Assembly: GCF_020819595.1 (NCBI RefSeq)
Contig: NZ_JAJHNP010000010.1
Span: 124,001-188,000, forward strand
Length of the DNA: 64,000 bases
Source of the DNA: Streptomyces barringtoniae
GTDB taxonomy: Bacteria; Actinomycetota; Actinomycetes; Streptomycetales; Streptomycetaceae
Direction: 5' to 3'
Of this stretch, positions 7,085-14,936 are shown piece after piece (within the stretch, counting starts at the first letter, position 1; every line of letters begins with the position of its first letter). The notes under the pieces were generated by a model. That model was not told the DNA's origin and searched no databases. It was given only the letters and a program-made list of their open reading frames with translations. The position numbers were made by a program, and so were the translations under genes.

Positions 7085-8127
7085 CGCGCCACCAGTTGCG
7101 TCGGCAGCACCGCGTGCTGCCGCTCCAGCCCCCGGGACGTGGGCGGGCGGCGGTCGGCGATCTCCGTGAGGAGGAGGTCGATCATCGCGCGGCCCATCTC
7201 CTCGATGGGCTGGCGGACGCTGGTCAGCGGCGGGTCCATGTGGCGGGCGATGGCGGAGTCGTCGTAGCCGACGAGGGCCACGTCGTCCGGGATACGGCGG
7301 CCCGCCTCGCGCAGCACCTGCCGGGCACCGGCCGCCATCACGTCCGAACCGGCGAAGACCGCGTCCAGGTCGGGGCGTCGGTCCAGGAGCACGGACATGG
7401 CCCGGCGGCCGCCCTCCTCCGTGAAGTCCCCCGGTTCGACGAGGAGTTCGTCCACCTCCCGGCCCGCGTCGCGCAGGGCGTCGCGGTAGCCGTCGACGCG
7501 GCGCTTGGCGCCGTAGACGTCGAGGCGGCCGGTGATGTGGGCGATGCGGGTGCGGCCGCGGGAGAGCAGGTGCTCCACAGCCGAGCGGGCGCCGCCGTAG
7601 TTGTCGGAGTCCACCGAGGTGAGCGTCTCGCCGGCCGAGCGGGGGCCGCTGATCACGGCCGGGATCTCCAGCTGGGCCAGCAGGTCGGGCAGGGGGTCGT
7701 CGGCGTGGACCGAGACCAGCAGGACGCCGTCCACCCGGTGGGCCGCCAGGTACTGCGCGAGGCGTCGGCGCTCGCGGTCGCTGCCGGCGAAGATCAGCAG
7801 CAACTGCATCTCGGTTTCGGAGAGTTCGGAGCCGACTCCGCGCAGCATGTCGGAGAAGTACGGTTCCGCGAAGAAGCGGGTCTCCGGCTCGGGGACGACG
7901 AGCGCGATGGCGTCGGTGCGGTTGGCGGCGAGGGCGCGGGCGGCGGTGTTGGGGACGTAGCCGAGCTCGGCGACCGCCGCCTCGACCGCTGCGCGGGTGG
8001 CGTCGCTGACCCGGGGCGAGCCGTTGATCACCCGCGAGACCGTGCCCCGGCCGACCCCGGCACGGGCGGCGACCTCCTCGAGCGTGGGCCGCCCCCCGCT
8101 CCGGCCTCGCGCTCCGTGGCTTGCCAT
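7072..8127 (-). CDS. cebR: CebR, LacI-family repressor of cello-oligosaccharide uptake
   Basis: 351 aa LacI/GalR protein. The N-terminal HTH reads PTLEEVAARAGVGRGTVSRV followed by the hinge helix; residues about 75-350 are a periplasmic-binding-protein-like sensor domain. In Streptomyces CebR binds TGGGAGCGCTCCCA-type sites and is released by cellobiose or cellotriose. Identity is supported by divergent cebEFG-bglC and two matching boxes in the locus. ATG 8127 follows GGCGGAG. No CebR box was seen close to its own start, so autoregulation is not evident from this sequence. Confidence 0.9.
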   Translation of the reverse strand: MASHGARGRSGGRPTLEEVAARAGVGRGTVSRVINGSPRVSDATRAAVEAAVAELGYVPNTAARALAANRTDAIALVVPEPETRFFAEPYFSDMLRGVGSELSETEMQLLLIFAGSDRERRRLAQYLAAHRVDGVLLVSVHADDPLPDLLAQLEIPAVISGPRSAGETLTSVDSDNYGGARSAVEHLLSRGRTRIAHITGRLDVYGAKRRVDGYRDALRDAGREVDELLVEPGDFTEEGGRRAMSVLLDRRPDLDAVFAGSDVMAAGARQVLREAGRRIPDDVALVGYDDSAIARHMDPPLTSVRQPIEEMGRAMIDLLLTEIADRRPPTSRGLERQHAVLPTQLVARASS

Positions 8128-8313
8128 GGGCTCCGCCTTTCTCGACCGACTCGTGGTGCTGGCCTGGAATGTAACAGCACCGTTCGCCGCGGTGACCGTC
8201 CCCGGGCTGCGCCCCGGGACCCGCAGTTAACGCTCAGATAACTGAACGCAGTTGCCGCTGTCCGCTCCCTTGACACCCCGCTCCGGACCGACGACTCTTC
8301 AACACATCACTCA

Positions 8314-8327
8314 TGGGAGCGCTCCCA
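8314..8327. promoter_or_regulatory. CebR operator upstream of cebE
   Basis: TGGGAGCGCTCCCA is a perfect 14-bp palindrome identical to the established Streptomyces CebR box. It lies 117 bases before the cebE start. A TTGACA -35 candidate at 8270-8275 is about 40 bases upstream, so bound repressor would sit near the transcription start. Confidence 0.92.
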
Positions 8328-8444
8328 CAGTACCTGGCACCTACACATCCCGCACGTTCCCCGCCCGAGCCGCAGCGAGTACGAACGGGCCCAATTCCAT
8401 GCAGTTGGCCGGGGGGTCGGCACGTCAGGCAACAGGAGGACGCA

Positions 8445-9776
8445 ATGCGCACGAGCATCCGCCGGTCCCAGCGGCTGATGGCCCTCACGGCCGTTGCCGC
8501 GTTGGCCACGGGGCTGCTGGCAGGCTGCGCCAAGGACTCGGACGACGGCTCGTCGGACGGCTCCGGCGGCGGAAACGGCAGTGGCAAAGGCAAGATCACG
8601 CTGACCATCGGTACCTTCGGCGTCTTCGGCTACAAGCAGTCCGGCCTCTATGACGAGTACATGAAGCTGCACCCGGACATCAACATCAAGGAGAACGTCA
8701 CCACCCGCACCGACGTGTACTGGCCGAAGGTGCTCACCCGCCTCCAGGCCGGCTCCGGCACCGACGACATCCAGGCCATCGAGATCGGCAACATCACCGA
8801 GGCCGTGCAGACCCAGGCGAACAAGTTCGTCGACCTGGGCAAGGAGGTCGACAAGTCCCAGTGGCTGGACTGGAAGAACGCCCAGGCCACCACCAAGGAC
8901 GGCAAGCTCATCGGGCTCGGGACGGACATCGGTCCGATGGCCATCTGCTACCGGAAGGACCTGTTCCAGAAGGCCGGGCTGCCGACCGACCGGACCAAGC
9001 TCGCCGAGATGTGGAAGGGCGACTGGAGCAAGTACGTCGACGTCGGCAAGCAGTACATGAAGAAGGCGCCCAAGGGCACCAAGTTCGTGGACTCCGCGTC
9101 CTCCGTCTACAACGCGGCCCTCGGCGGCGCCGACGAGCGGTACTACGACAACGACGGCAACGTCGCCTGGGACAAGTCCGACGGCGTGAAGAAGGCCTGG
9201 AACGTCGCCATGGACGTCGCCACCAGCAACATGTCGGCGAAGCTGAAGCAGTTCGACCCCACCTGGGACCAGGGCTACGCCAACGCCGCCTTCGCCACCG
9301 TCGCCTGCCCGGCCTGGATGGTCGGCTACATCGAGCAGAAGTCCGGCGACTCCGGCAAGGGCAAGTGGGACGTGGCGGCGGCGCCCACCGCGGCCAACTG
9401 GGGCGGCTCCTGGCTCGGCGTGCCGCTCGCGGGCAAGCACCAGAAGGAGGCCGTCGCGCTGGCCAAGTGGCTGACCGCGCCCGAGCAGCAGGCCAAGGTC
9501 TTCGCCAAGCAGGCGAGCTTCCCGTCGACCCCGTCGGCGTACGCGAACCTGAAGCCGGCCGCGGACACCACGGCGTACTTCTCGAACGCGCCGCTCACCC
9601 AGATCTTCTCCGACTCGGCGAAGACGATCCCGACGCAGTACTTCGGCATCAAGGACCAGCCGATGAACTCCGCGATCACCGACGTCGGCATCCTCCAGGT
9701 CGAGCAGAAGGGCAAGTCGCCGTCCCAGGGCTGGGACGCGGCGTCCAAGGAGATCAAGGACGTGCTCGGCCAGTGA
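8445..9776 (+). CDS. cebE: CebE, cello-oligosaccharide-binding lipoprotein of an ABC importer
   Basis: 443 aa extracellular solute-binding protein (family 1). It has a lipoprotein signal with lipobox LLAG-Cys28, then a Ser/Gly/Asp-rich linker (residues 29-50) and the two-lobed binding domain. CebE binds cellobiose and cellotriose outside the cell and delivers them to CebFG; the ATPase (MsiK in Streptomyces) is encoded elsewhere, and no ATPase is in this locus. ATG 8445 follows AGGAGGA. First gene of the cebEFG operon, behind a CebR box; its stop overlaps the cebF GTG (GTGA). Confidence 0.92.
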   Translation: MRTSIRRSQRLMALTAVAALATGLLAGCAKDSDDGSSDGSGGGNGSGKGKITLTIGTFGVFGYKQSGLYDEYMKLHPDINIKENVTTRTDVYWPKVLTRLQAGSGTDDIQAIEIGNITEAVQTQANKFVDLGKEVDKSQWLDWKNAQATTKDGKLIGLGTDIGPMAICYRKDLFQKAGLPTDRTKLAEMWKGDWSKYVDVGKQYMKKAPKGTKFVDSASSVYNAALGGADERYYDNDGNVAWDKSDGVKKAWNVAMDVATSNMSAKLKQFDPTWDQGYANAAFATVACPAWMVGYIEQKSGDSGKGKWDVAAAPTAANWGGSWLGVPLAGKHQKEAVALAKWLTAPEQQAKVFAKQASFPSTPSAYANLKPAADTTAYFSNAPLTQIFSDSAKTIPTQYFGIKDQPMNSAITDVGILQVEQKGKSPSQGWDAASKEIKDVLGQ

Positions 9777-10798
9777 CCAGCCCCAAGCAGGCTCTCGCGC
9801 ACCCCGCGTCGAGCGCCGACGCCGCGCCCGGCACCCCGCCGGGCGCGGCACGGGGCGCTCACGGTCGCGGTACGCCGGCGGGCGCCGACTCCTGGCGCAG
9901 CCGGCTGTACCGCTGGGACATGAAGGCGTCGCCGTACGCGTTCGTGTCCCCGTTCTTCGTCCTGTTCGGGGCGTTCACGCTGGTCCCGCTGCTCTACACG
10001 GCCTGGTACTCGCTGCACGACGTGCAGCTGTCGTCCCTCGACCACCAGACCTGGGCGGGCCTGGACAACTACAAGAACCTCTGGTCCTCGGATTTCTTCT
10101 GGAACGCCCTGAAGAACACCCTGACCATCGGTGTCATCTCGACCGTGCCGCAGCTGCTGGCCGCGATCGGGCTCGCGCATCTGCTGAACTACCGGCTGCG
10201 GGGCTCCACCGTCTGGCGTGTGGTGATGCTGACCCCGTACGCCACCTCGGTGGCCGCGGCGACCCTGGTGTTCACGCTGCTGTACTCGTGGGACGGCGGC
10301 ATGGTCAACTGGATCCTGCACTTCTTCGGGGTGAACCCCGTCAACTGGCGTGAGTCCGACTGGGGTTCGCAGTTCGCGGTGTCGTCGATCGTGATCTGGC
10401 GCTGGACCGGCTACAACGCGCTGATCTACCTGGCGGCCATGCAGGCGATCCCGACCGATCTGTACGAGTCGGCGGCGATCGACGGCGCCAGTCGCTGGCA
10501 GCAGTTCCGGCATGTGACGATCCCGCAGCTGCGCCCGACGATCCTGTTCACGGTCGTGGTCTCGACGATCGGTGCGACCCAGCTCTTCGGCGAGCCGTTG
10601 CTGTTCGGCGGGGTCAGCGGGTCCAAGGGCGGCTCGGAGCACCAGTACCAGACGCTCGGTCTGTACATGTACGACCAGGGCTGGATCATCGGCAACCTCG
10701 GCAAGGCGTCCGCGATCGCCTGGTCGATGTTCCTGGTCCTGCTGGTCGTCGCCGCGGTCAATCTGCTGCTCACCCGACGGCTGAGGAAGTCCCAATGA
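9773..10798 (+). CDS. cebF: CebF, cello-oligosaccharide ABC importer permease
   Basis: 341 aa, MalF-like. A roughly 50-residue Ala/Pro-rich cytoplasmic N-terminus precedes six membrane helices, the first around PYAFVSPFFVLFGAFTLVPL. The EAA loop that contacts the ATPase is visible as YESAAIDGASRWQQFRHVTI. The GTG start at 9773 overlaps the cebE stop by four bases and the stop overlaps cebG, so the three genes are translationally coupled. Forms the membrane channel together with CebG. Confidence 0.9.
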   Translation: MTSPKQALAHPASSADAAPGTPPGAARGAHGRGTPAGADSWRSRLYRWDMKASPYAFVSPFFVLFGAFTLVPLLYTAWYSLHDVQLSSLDHQTWAGLDNYKNLWSSDFFWNALKNTLTIGVISTVPQLLAAIGLAHLLNYRLRGSTVWRVVMLTPYATSVAAATLVFTLLYSWDGGMVNWILHFFGVNPVNWRESDWGSQFAVSSIVIWRWTGYNALIYLAAMQAIPTDLYESAAIDGASRWQQFRHVTIPQLRPTILFTVVVSTIGATQLFGEPLLFGGVSGSKGGSEHQYQTLGLYMYDQGWIIGNLGKASAIAWSMFLVLLVVAAVNLLLTRRLRKSQ

Positions 10799-11688
10799 CG
10801 ACCGGTGAACTGACACTGCCCGTGACGAAGGCTCCGAAGGCCGGGCGTCGCCGGGTGATGGGCGCGGGCAAGCAGCTGCACGCGGGCCCGGTGACGTACG
10901 TCGTGCTCACCGTCTTCGCGCTGGTCTCCCTCGCCCCGCTGGTGTGGACGGCGATCGCCGCGTCCCGCACCGACCGGCGGCTGGCACAGACCCCGCCGCC
11001 GCTGTGGTTCGGCGGCAACCTGTTCAGGAACCTGCAGACGGCCTGGGACCAGGCCGGGCTGGGCACCGCGATGTTCAACTCGGTGATCGTGGCGGGCACG
11101 ATCACGGTGAGCACGGTGCTGTTCTCGACCCTGGCCGGCTTCGCCTTCGCCAAGCTGCGGTTCCGCTTCTCCAGCCTGCTGTTGCTGCTGACCATCGGCA
11201 CGATGATGATCCCGCCGCAGCTGGCCGTCGTACCGCTGTACCTGTGGATGTCGGACCTCGGCTGGTCGAACCAGCTGCAGACGGTGATCCTGCCCAGTCT
11301 CGTCACCGCCTTCGGCACGTTCTTCATGCGGCAGTACCTGGTGCAGGCGCTGCCGACGGAGCTGATCGAGGCGGCCCGGGTGGACGGGGCGAGCAGCCTG
11401 CGGATCGTCTGGCACGTGGTCTTCCCGGCGGCGCGTCCGGCGATGGCCGTGCTCGGCCTGCTGACGTTCGTGTTCGCCTGGAACGACTTCCTGTGGCCGA
11501 TCATCGCCCTGAACCAGCAGAACCCGACCGTGCAGGTGGCCCTGAACTCGCTCGGCACCGGGTATGTCCCGGACCAGGCGGTGATCATGGCGGGCGCGCT
11601 GCTCGGCACGCTGCCACTGCTGGTCGCGTTCGTCCTGTTCGGCAAGCAGATCGTGGGCGGGATCATGCAGGGCGCGATCAAGGGCTGA
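10795..11688 (+). CDS. cebG: CebG, cello-oligosaccharide ABC importer permease
   Basis: 297 aa, MalG-like, with six predicted helices starting at VTYVVLTVFALVSLAPLVWT. The EAA loop is EAARVDGASSLRIVWHVVFP. Starts with ATGA overlapping the cebF stop. Followed by a GC-rich hairpin at 11701-11730 and a pyrimidine tract before bglC, so bglC can be transcribed by read-through or from its own CebR-controlled start. Confidence 0.9.
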   Translation: MTTGELTLPVTKAPKAGRRRVMGAGKQLHAGPVTYVVLTVFALVSLAPLVWTAIAASRTDRRLAQTPPPLWFGGNLFRNLQTAWDQAGLGTAMFNSVIVAGTITVSTVLFSTLAGFAFAKLRFRFSSLLLLLTIGTMMIPPQLAVVPLYLWMSDLGWSNQLQTVILPSLVTAFGTFFMRQYLVQALPTELIEAARVDGASSLRIVWHVVFPAARPAMAVLGLLTFVFAWNDFLWPIIALNQQNPTVQVALNSLGTGYVPDQAVIMAGALLGTLPLLVAFVLFGKQIVGGIMQGAIKG

Positions 11689-11700
11689 CACCCCCTGCAC

Positions 11701-11730
11701 AGGGGCCGGGCCACCGCCGCCCCGGCCCCT
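11701..11730 (+). terminator. GC-rich hairpin after cebG
   Basis: AGGGGCCGGG (11701-11710) and CCCGGCCCCT (11721-11730) form a perfect 10-bp stem with a 10-base loop. It is followed by a pyrimidine-rich run rather than a T run, so it may be a weak terminator or attenuator between cebG and bglC. Confidence 0.6.
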
Positions 11731-11746
11731 TCCTCCCCCCTCTCCG

Positions 11747-11778
11747 CCTCCCCCTCCCCTCCCCTCCCCTCCCCCTCC
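11747..11778. repeat. Pyrimidine tract of CCCCT units (G-quadruplex-capable on minus strand)
   Basis: 32 consecutive pyrimidines built of CCCCT/CCCCCT units. The minus strand therefore has at least five closely spaced runs of four or five G, enough for a G-quadruplex. It lies 30 bases before the CebR box that overlaps the bglC start. Confidence 0.75.
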
Positions 11779-11807
11779 ATCGACCCCTGGTCTCCTACGA
11801 CCCCCAA

Positions 11808-11821
11808 TGGGAGCGCTTCCA
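11808..11821. promoter_or_regulatory. CebR operator overlapping the bglC start codon
   Basis: TGGGAGCGCTTCCA matches the 14-bp CebR box with one central-arm change. Its last base is the A of the bglC ATG at 11821, so a bound repressor would cover the initiation region. It also contains the only purine-rich stretch (GGGAGCG) that could act as ribosome-binding site. Confidence 0.88.
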
Positions 11822-13251
11822 TGCCTGAACCCGTTACCTCCGTGACCTTTCCTCCCGCCTTCCTCTGGGGCGCCGCGACCTCGGCCTACCAGATCGAGGG
11901 GGCGGTGCGGGAGGACGGCCGCACCCCCTCGATCTGGGACACCTTCAGCCATACGCCGGGCAGGACGGCCGGCGGTGAGACCGGTGACACCGCCGTCGAC
12001 CACTACCACCGCTTCCGCGAGGACGTGGCGCTGATGGCGGAGCTGGGCCTGACCGCGTACCGCTTCTCGGTCTCCTGGTCCCGGGTACAGCCCACGGGCC
12101 GGGGCCCGGCGGTCCAGCGCGGCCTGGACTTCTACCGCCGGCTGGTGGACGAACTCCTCGCCCACGGCATCAAACCGGCGCTCACCCTCTACCACTGGGA
12201 CCTGCCGCAGGAGCTGGAGGACGCGGGCGGCTGGCCGCAGCGGGACACCGCGCTCCGGTTCGCCGAGTACGCGGGGCTGGTCGGCCAGGCGCTGGGCGAC
12301 CGGGTGGAGCAGTGGATCACCCTCAACGAGCCCTGGTGCAGCGCGTTCCTGGGCTACGGCTCCGGCGTCCACGCCCCCGGCCGTACCGACCCGGCGGCCT
12401 CGCTGCGCGCCGCCCACCACCTCAACCTCGCGCACGGTCTCGCGGCTTCCGCCCTGCGCTCGGTCATGCCGGCTCGCAACGAGGTGGCGATCAGCCTCAA
12501 CTCCTCCGTCGTACGGCCCCTTTCGCAGGACCCGGCCGACCTCGCGGCGGCCCGCCGGATCGACGACCTGGCCAACGGGATCTTCCACGGCCCGATGCTG
12601 CACGGGACGTACCCGGAGTCGCTGCTGGAGGCGACGGCCTCGATCACCGACTGGTCGTACGTCCTGGACGGCGACACCCGCACGATCAACGTCCCACTGG
12701 ACGCGCTGGGCCTGAACTACTACACCCCGGCCCTGGTCTCGGCCGCGTCAGGGGAGGTCAAGGGCCCCCGGGCGGACGGCCACGGCGCCAGCGTGCACTC
12801 CCCCTGGCCGGGCGCCGGCGACGTGCTCTTCCACCAGACCCCGGGCGAGCGCACGGAGATGGGCTGGACGATCGATCCGACCGGCCTGTACGACCTGCTC
12901 ATGCGCTACGCGCGCGAGGCGCCGGGCCTGCCGCTGTACGTGACGGAGAACGGCGCCGCCTACGACGACAAGCCCGACCCCGACGGCCGCGTCCACGACC
13001 CCGAGCGCATCGCCTACCTGCACGGCCACCTGTCCGAGGTCCGCCGCGCGATCACCGACGGGGCCGACGTCCGCGGCTACTACCTGTGGTCCCTGATGGA
13101 CAACTTCGAGTGGGCTTACGGCTACGGCAAGCGGTTCGGCGCGGTGTACGTGGACTACGCAACGCTGGAGCGGACGCCGAAGTCGAGCGCGCGGTGGTAC
13201 GGGGAGGTCGCGCGGACGGGGGCGCTGCCGGGGGCGGAGTCGGCGGCCTGA
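11821..13251 (+). CDS. bglC: BglC, GH1 beta-glucosidase for cello-oligosaccharides
   Basis: 476 aa, full-length GH1 without signal peptide, so it hydrolyses imported cellobiose/cellotriose to glucose in the cytoplasm. The acid/base is Glu170 in TLNEPW and the nucleophile Glu376 in YVTENGAAY; the N-terminal FLWGAATSAYQIEGA motif is typical. It is the last gene of the ceb locus and carries its own CebR box over the start. In S. scabies the orthologue also affects induction because it consumes the inducer. A bidirectional terminator separates it from the convergent chitinase gene. Confidence 0.93.
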   Translation: MPEPVTSVTFPPAFLWGAATSAYQIEGAVREDGRTPSIWDTFSHTPGRTAGGETGDTAVDHYHRFREDVALMAELGLTAYRFSVSWSRVQPTGRGPAVQRGLDFYRRLVDELLAHGIKPALTLYHWDLPQELEDAGGWPQRDTALRFAEYAGLVGQALGDRVEQWITLNEPWCSAFLGYGSGVHAPGRTDPAASLRAAHHLNLAHGLAASALRSVMPARNEVAISLNSSVVRPLSQDPADLAAARRIDDLANGIFHGPMLHGTYPESLLEATASITDWSYVLDGDTRTINVPLDALGLNYYTPALVSAASGEVKGPRADGHGASVHSPWPGAGDVLFHQTPGERTEMGWTIDPTGLYDLLMRYAREAPGLPLYVTENGAAYDDKPDPDGRVHDPERIAYLHGHLSEVRRAITDGADVRGYYLWSLMDNFEWAYGYGKRFGAVYVDYATLERTPKSSARWYGEVARTGALPGAESAA

Positions 13252-13259
13252 CCCACGCG

Positions 13260-13297
13260 AAGGGGCGCGGCAATCCCCCCGGATTGCCGCGCCCCTT
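13260..13297. terminator. Bidirectional terminator between bglC and chitinase gene
   Basis: Perfect 17-bp stem AAGGGGCGCGGCAATCC / GGATTGCCGCGCCCCTT with a 4-base loop between convergent genes. T runs are short, but the stem is symmetrical and can serve both strands. Confidence 0.85.
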
Positions 13298-13337
13298 GTC
13301 ATGACGCCCGTTGTCGCGGGTCAGTTGAAGGCGCGGG

Positions 13338-14804
13338 TCAGTTGAAGGCGCCGAACGCCTTCGAGAAGGCGAACTTGTCCTGGACGATCGAGCTGCAGGT
13401 GGGGTCGGCGGAGTTCTTCGCGCCGCCCGCGCACTGCTTGTCGCGGGCCGCGGACCACATCGACAGGCCGCCGAGGCCCTTGGACTTGGCGAAGTTCACC
13501 AGCTGGGTGGCGTCGTCCACCTTGAAGACCTCCGTGGAGACGTCGTTGACGCCGATCATCGGGGTGACGGCGACCGTCTTCCAGGCGGCGGCGTCGGAGA
13601 GCCCGAGGACGCTCTTGACCTGGGCCTGGGTGGCGGTCGCGGCCTGCTGGGCGTAGTCACCCATGTCGCCGTTGTACGAGGCGCCGTAGTCCATCGCCAT
13701 GATGTTGACGGTCGAGATCTTCGCGCCGTTGGACTTGGCGTTGGACAGCAGGTTCACGCCGTCCTGGGTGAGGCCCTCGGGCATCACCGGGAGGGTGAAG
13801 GAGACGTCCAGGTTAGGGTGCTGCGCCTGGAGCTTCGCTATCGCCTTCGCCCGGAGGGTGTTCGCCGCCGTGTTCGGCAGCGCGCCGCCCTCGACGTCGA
13901 AGTCGACCTTGGTCAGCTTGAACGCGTCGACCGCCTTGCCGTACGCCGCCGCCAGCGCGTCCGCGGAGGAGCAGGTGGTGGCCAGTTCGGAGCCGGACGC
14001 GCCGCCGAAGGAGACCCGGACGTCACCGCCCTTGGCGCGCAGGGAGCCGATCTGCGCGGCGACGGCGTCGCTGGTCAGGTCGGTGACACCGCCCCACTTG
14101 GGGGTGCAGCTGCCGCCGTCGGTGACGAACGCGAGGTTGTAGGTCTTCACACCGGTCGCGTCGGCCGCGCCGACCAGGTCGAAGGCCGGGTAGAGGGAGG
14201 TGTCGACGTACGGCGCGAAGCCGGCGGAGGCCGTGGTGCCGCTGCCGGTGGTCCGGGAGGCGGTCGGGGTCGGGGTGGCCGTCCTGGTCGGGGTGGGAGT
14301 GGGGCTCTTGGTCGGGGTGGCGGTCGGGGTCGGCGACTGGGTCGCGGTGGGGCGGCCGCTGGGCTCCGGGGTGGCGCCGCCGTCCGCGGAGCACTGGGAG
14401 TCGTCGATACGACAGCCGGTCGGGTCGCCCTTGCCGTCGACCACGAAACCGACGGTCACCGACTTGCCGGCGGCGAGGCCCTCGGTGTCCCACTTCGCGG
14501 GCTTCACGGTGACGTGCGAACCGCTGACGCTCGACTCGCCGTTCCACAGCGAGCCGAGCCTGGCGCCCGCCGGGAGGTCGAACTCCAGGGTCCAGGTCTT
14601 CTCGGTCTGGCCGCTGTTGTTGGTGACGACGTACTGCGCGGTGTAGCCGGTCGACCAGTCGCTGGTCTTGGTGTACGCGGCGTTCACGCCGGCCGCGTTG
14701 GCGGTGCCGGTGAGCAGGAGCGCGCCACCGCCGACCACGGCCGTGGCCACGAGACCGCCTATCGCCTTGTTCCTGCCACTGATCCTGCGCCGGTGCGTGG
14801 TCAT
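13338..14804 (-). CDS. Secreted GH18 chitinase with N-terminal carbohydrate-binding module
   Basis: 488 aa. Twin-Arg/basic signal peptide ending near TGTANA (cleavage after about residue 37). Residues 40-140 form a CBM2-like beta-sandwich (WSTGYTAQYVVTNNSGQTEKTW, LWNGESSVSG). A Thr/Pro-rich linker runs from about 145 to 195. The catalytic GH18 barrel follows, with DFDVEGG giving the DxDxE motif and Glu305 as predicted acid. Secreted to degrade chitin. A DasR-like site lies about 135 bases upstream of the start. Nearest relatives act on chitin chains; endo or exo mode is not readable here. Confidence 0.88.
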   Translation of the reverse strand: MTTHRRRISGRNKAIGGLVATAVVGGGALLLTGTANAAGVNAAYTKTSDWSTGYTAQYVVTNNSGQTEKTWTLEFDLPAGARLGSLWNGESSVSGSHVTVKPAKWDTEGLAAGKSVTVGFVVDGKGDPTGCRIDDSQCSADGGATPEPSGRPTATQSPTPTATPTKSPTPTPTRTATPTPTASRTTGSGTTASAGFAPYVDTSLYPAFDLVGAADATGVKTYNLAFVTDGGSCTPKWGGVTDLTSDAVAAQIGSLRAKGGDVRVSFGGASGSELATTCSSADALAAAYGKAVDAFKLTKVDFDVEGGALPNTAANTLRAKAIAKLQAQHPNLDVSFTLPVMPEGLTQDGVNLLSNAKSNGAKISTVNIMAMDYGASYNGDMGDYAQQAATATQAQVKSVLGLSDAAAWKTVAVTPMIGVNDVSTEVFKVDDATQLVNFAKSKGLGGLSMWSAARDKQCAGGAKNSADPTCSSIVQDKFAFSKAFGAFN

Positions 14805-14936
14805 GCGCGTGCCTGCCTTCGCTGTTCACGGGGGTGAGGTGCGGCAGCACGCTAGCGATCCGGAATCGGACAAACGGCCTGATCCGGACGGCCGTTGCAG
14901 ACCTTAGGGTTCGCTTAAGGAAGGGATCGGGGACGA

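Noticed and set aside
8307..9851. Minus-strand ORF of 514 codons opposite cebE
   Set aside because: Arg/Gly/Leu-rich shadow of a well-supported gene; no start site or motif.
13338..14804. Assigning the chitinase to CebR control
   Set aside because: No TGGGAGCGCTCCCA-like site is present near its start; it is convergent with bglC behind a strong terminator. The DasR-like site is the better candidate.
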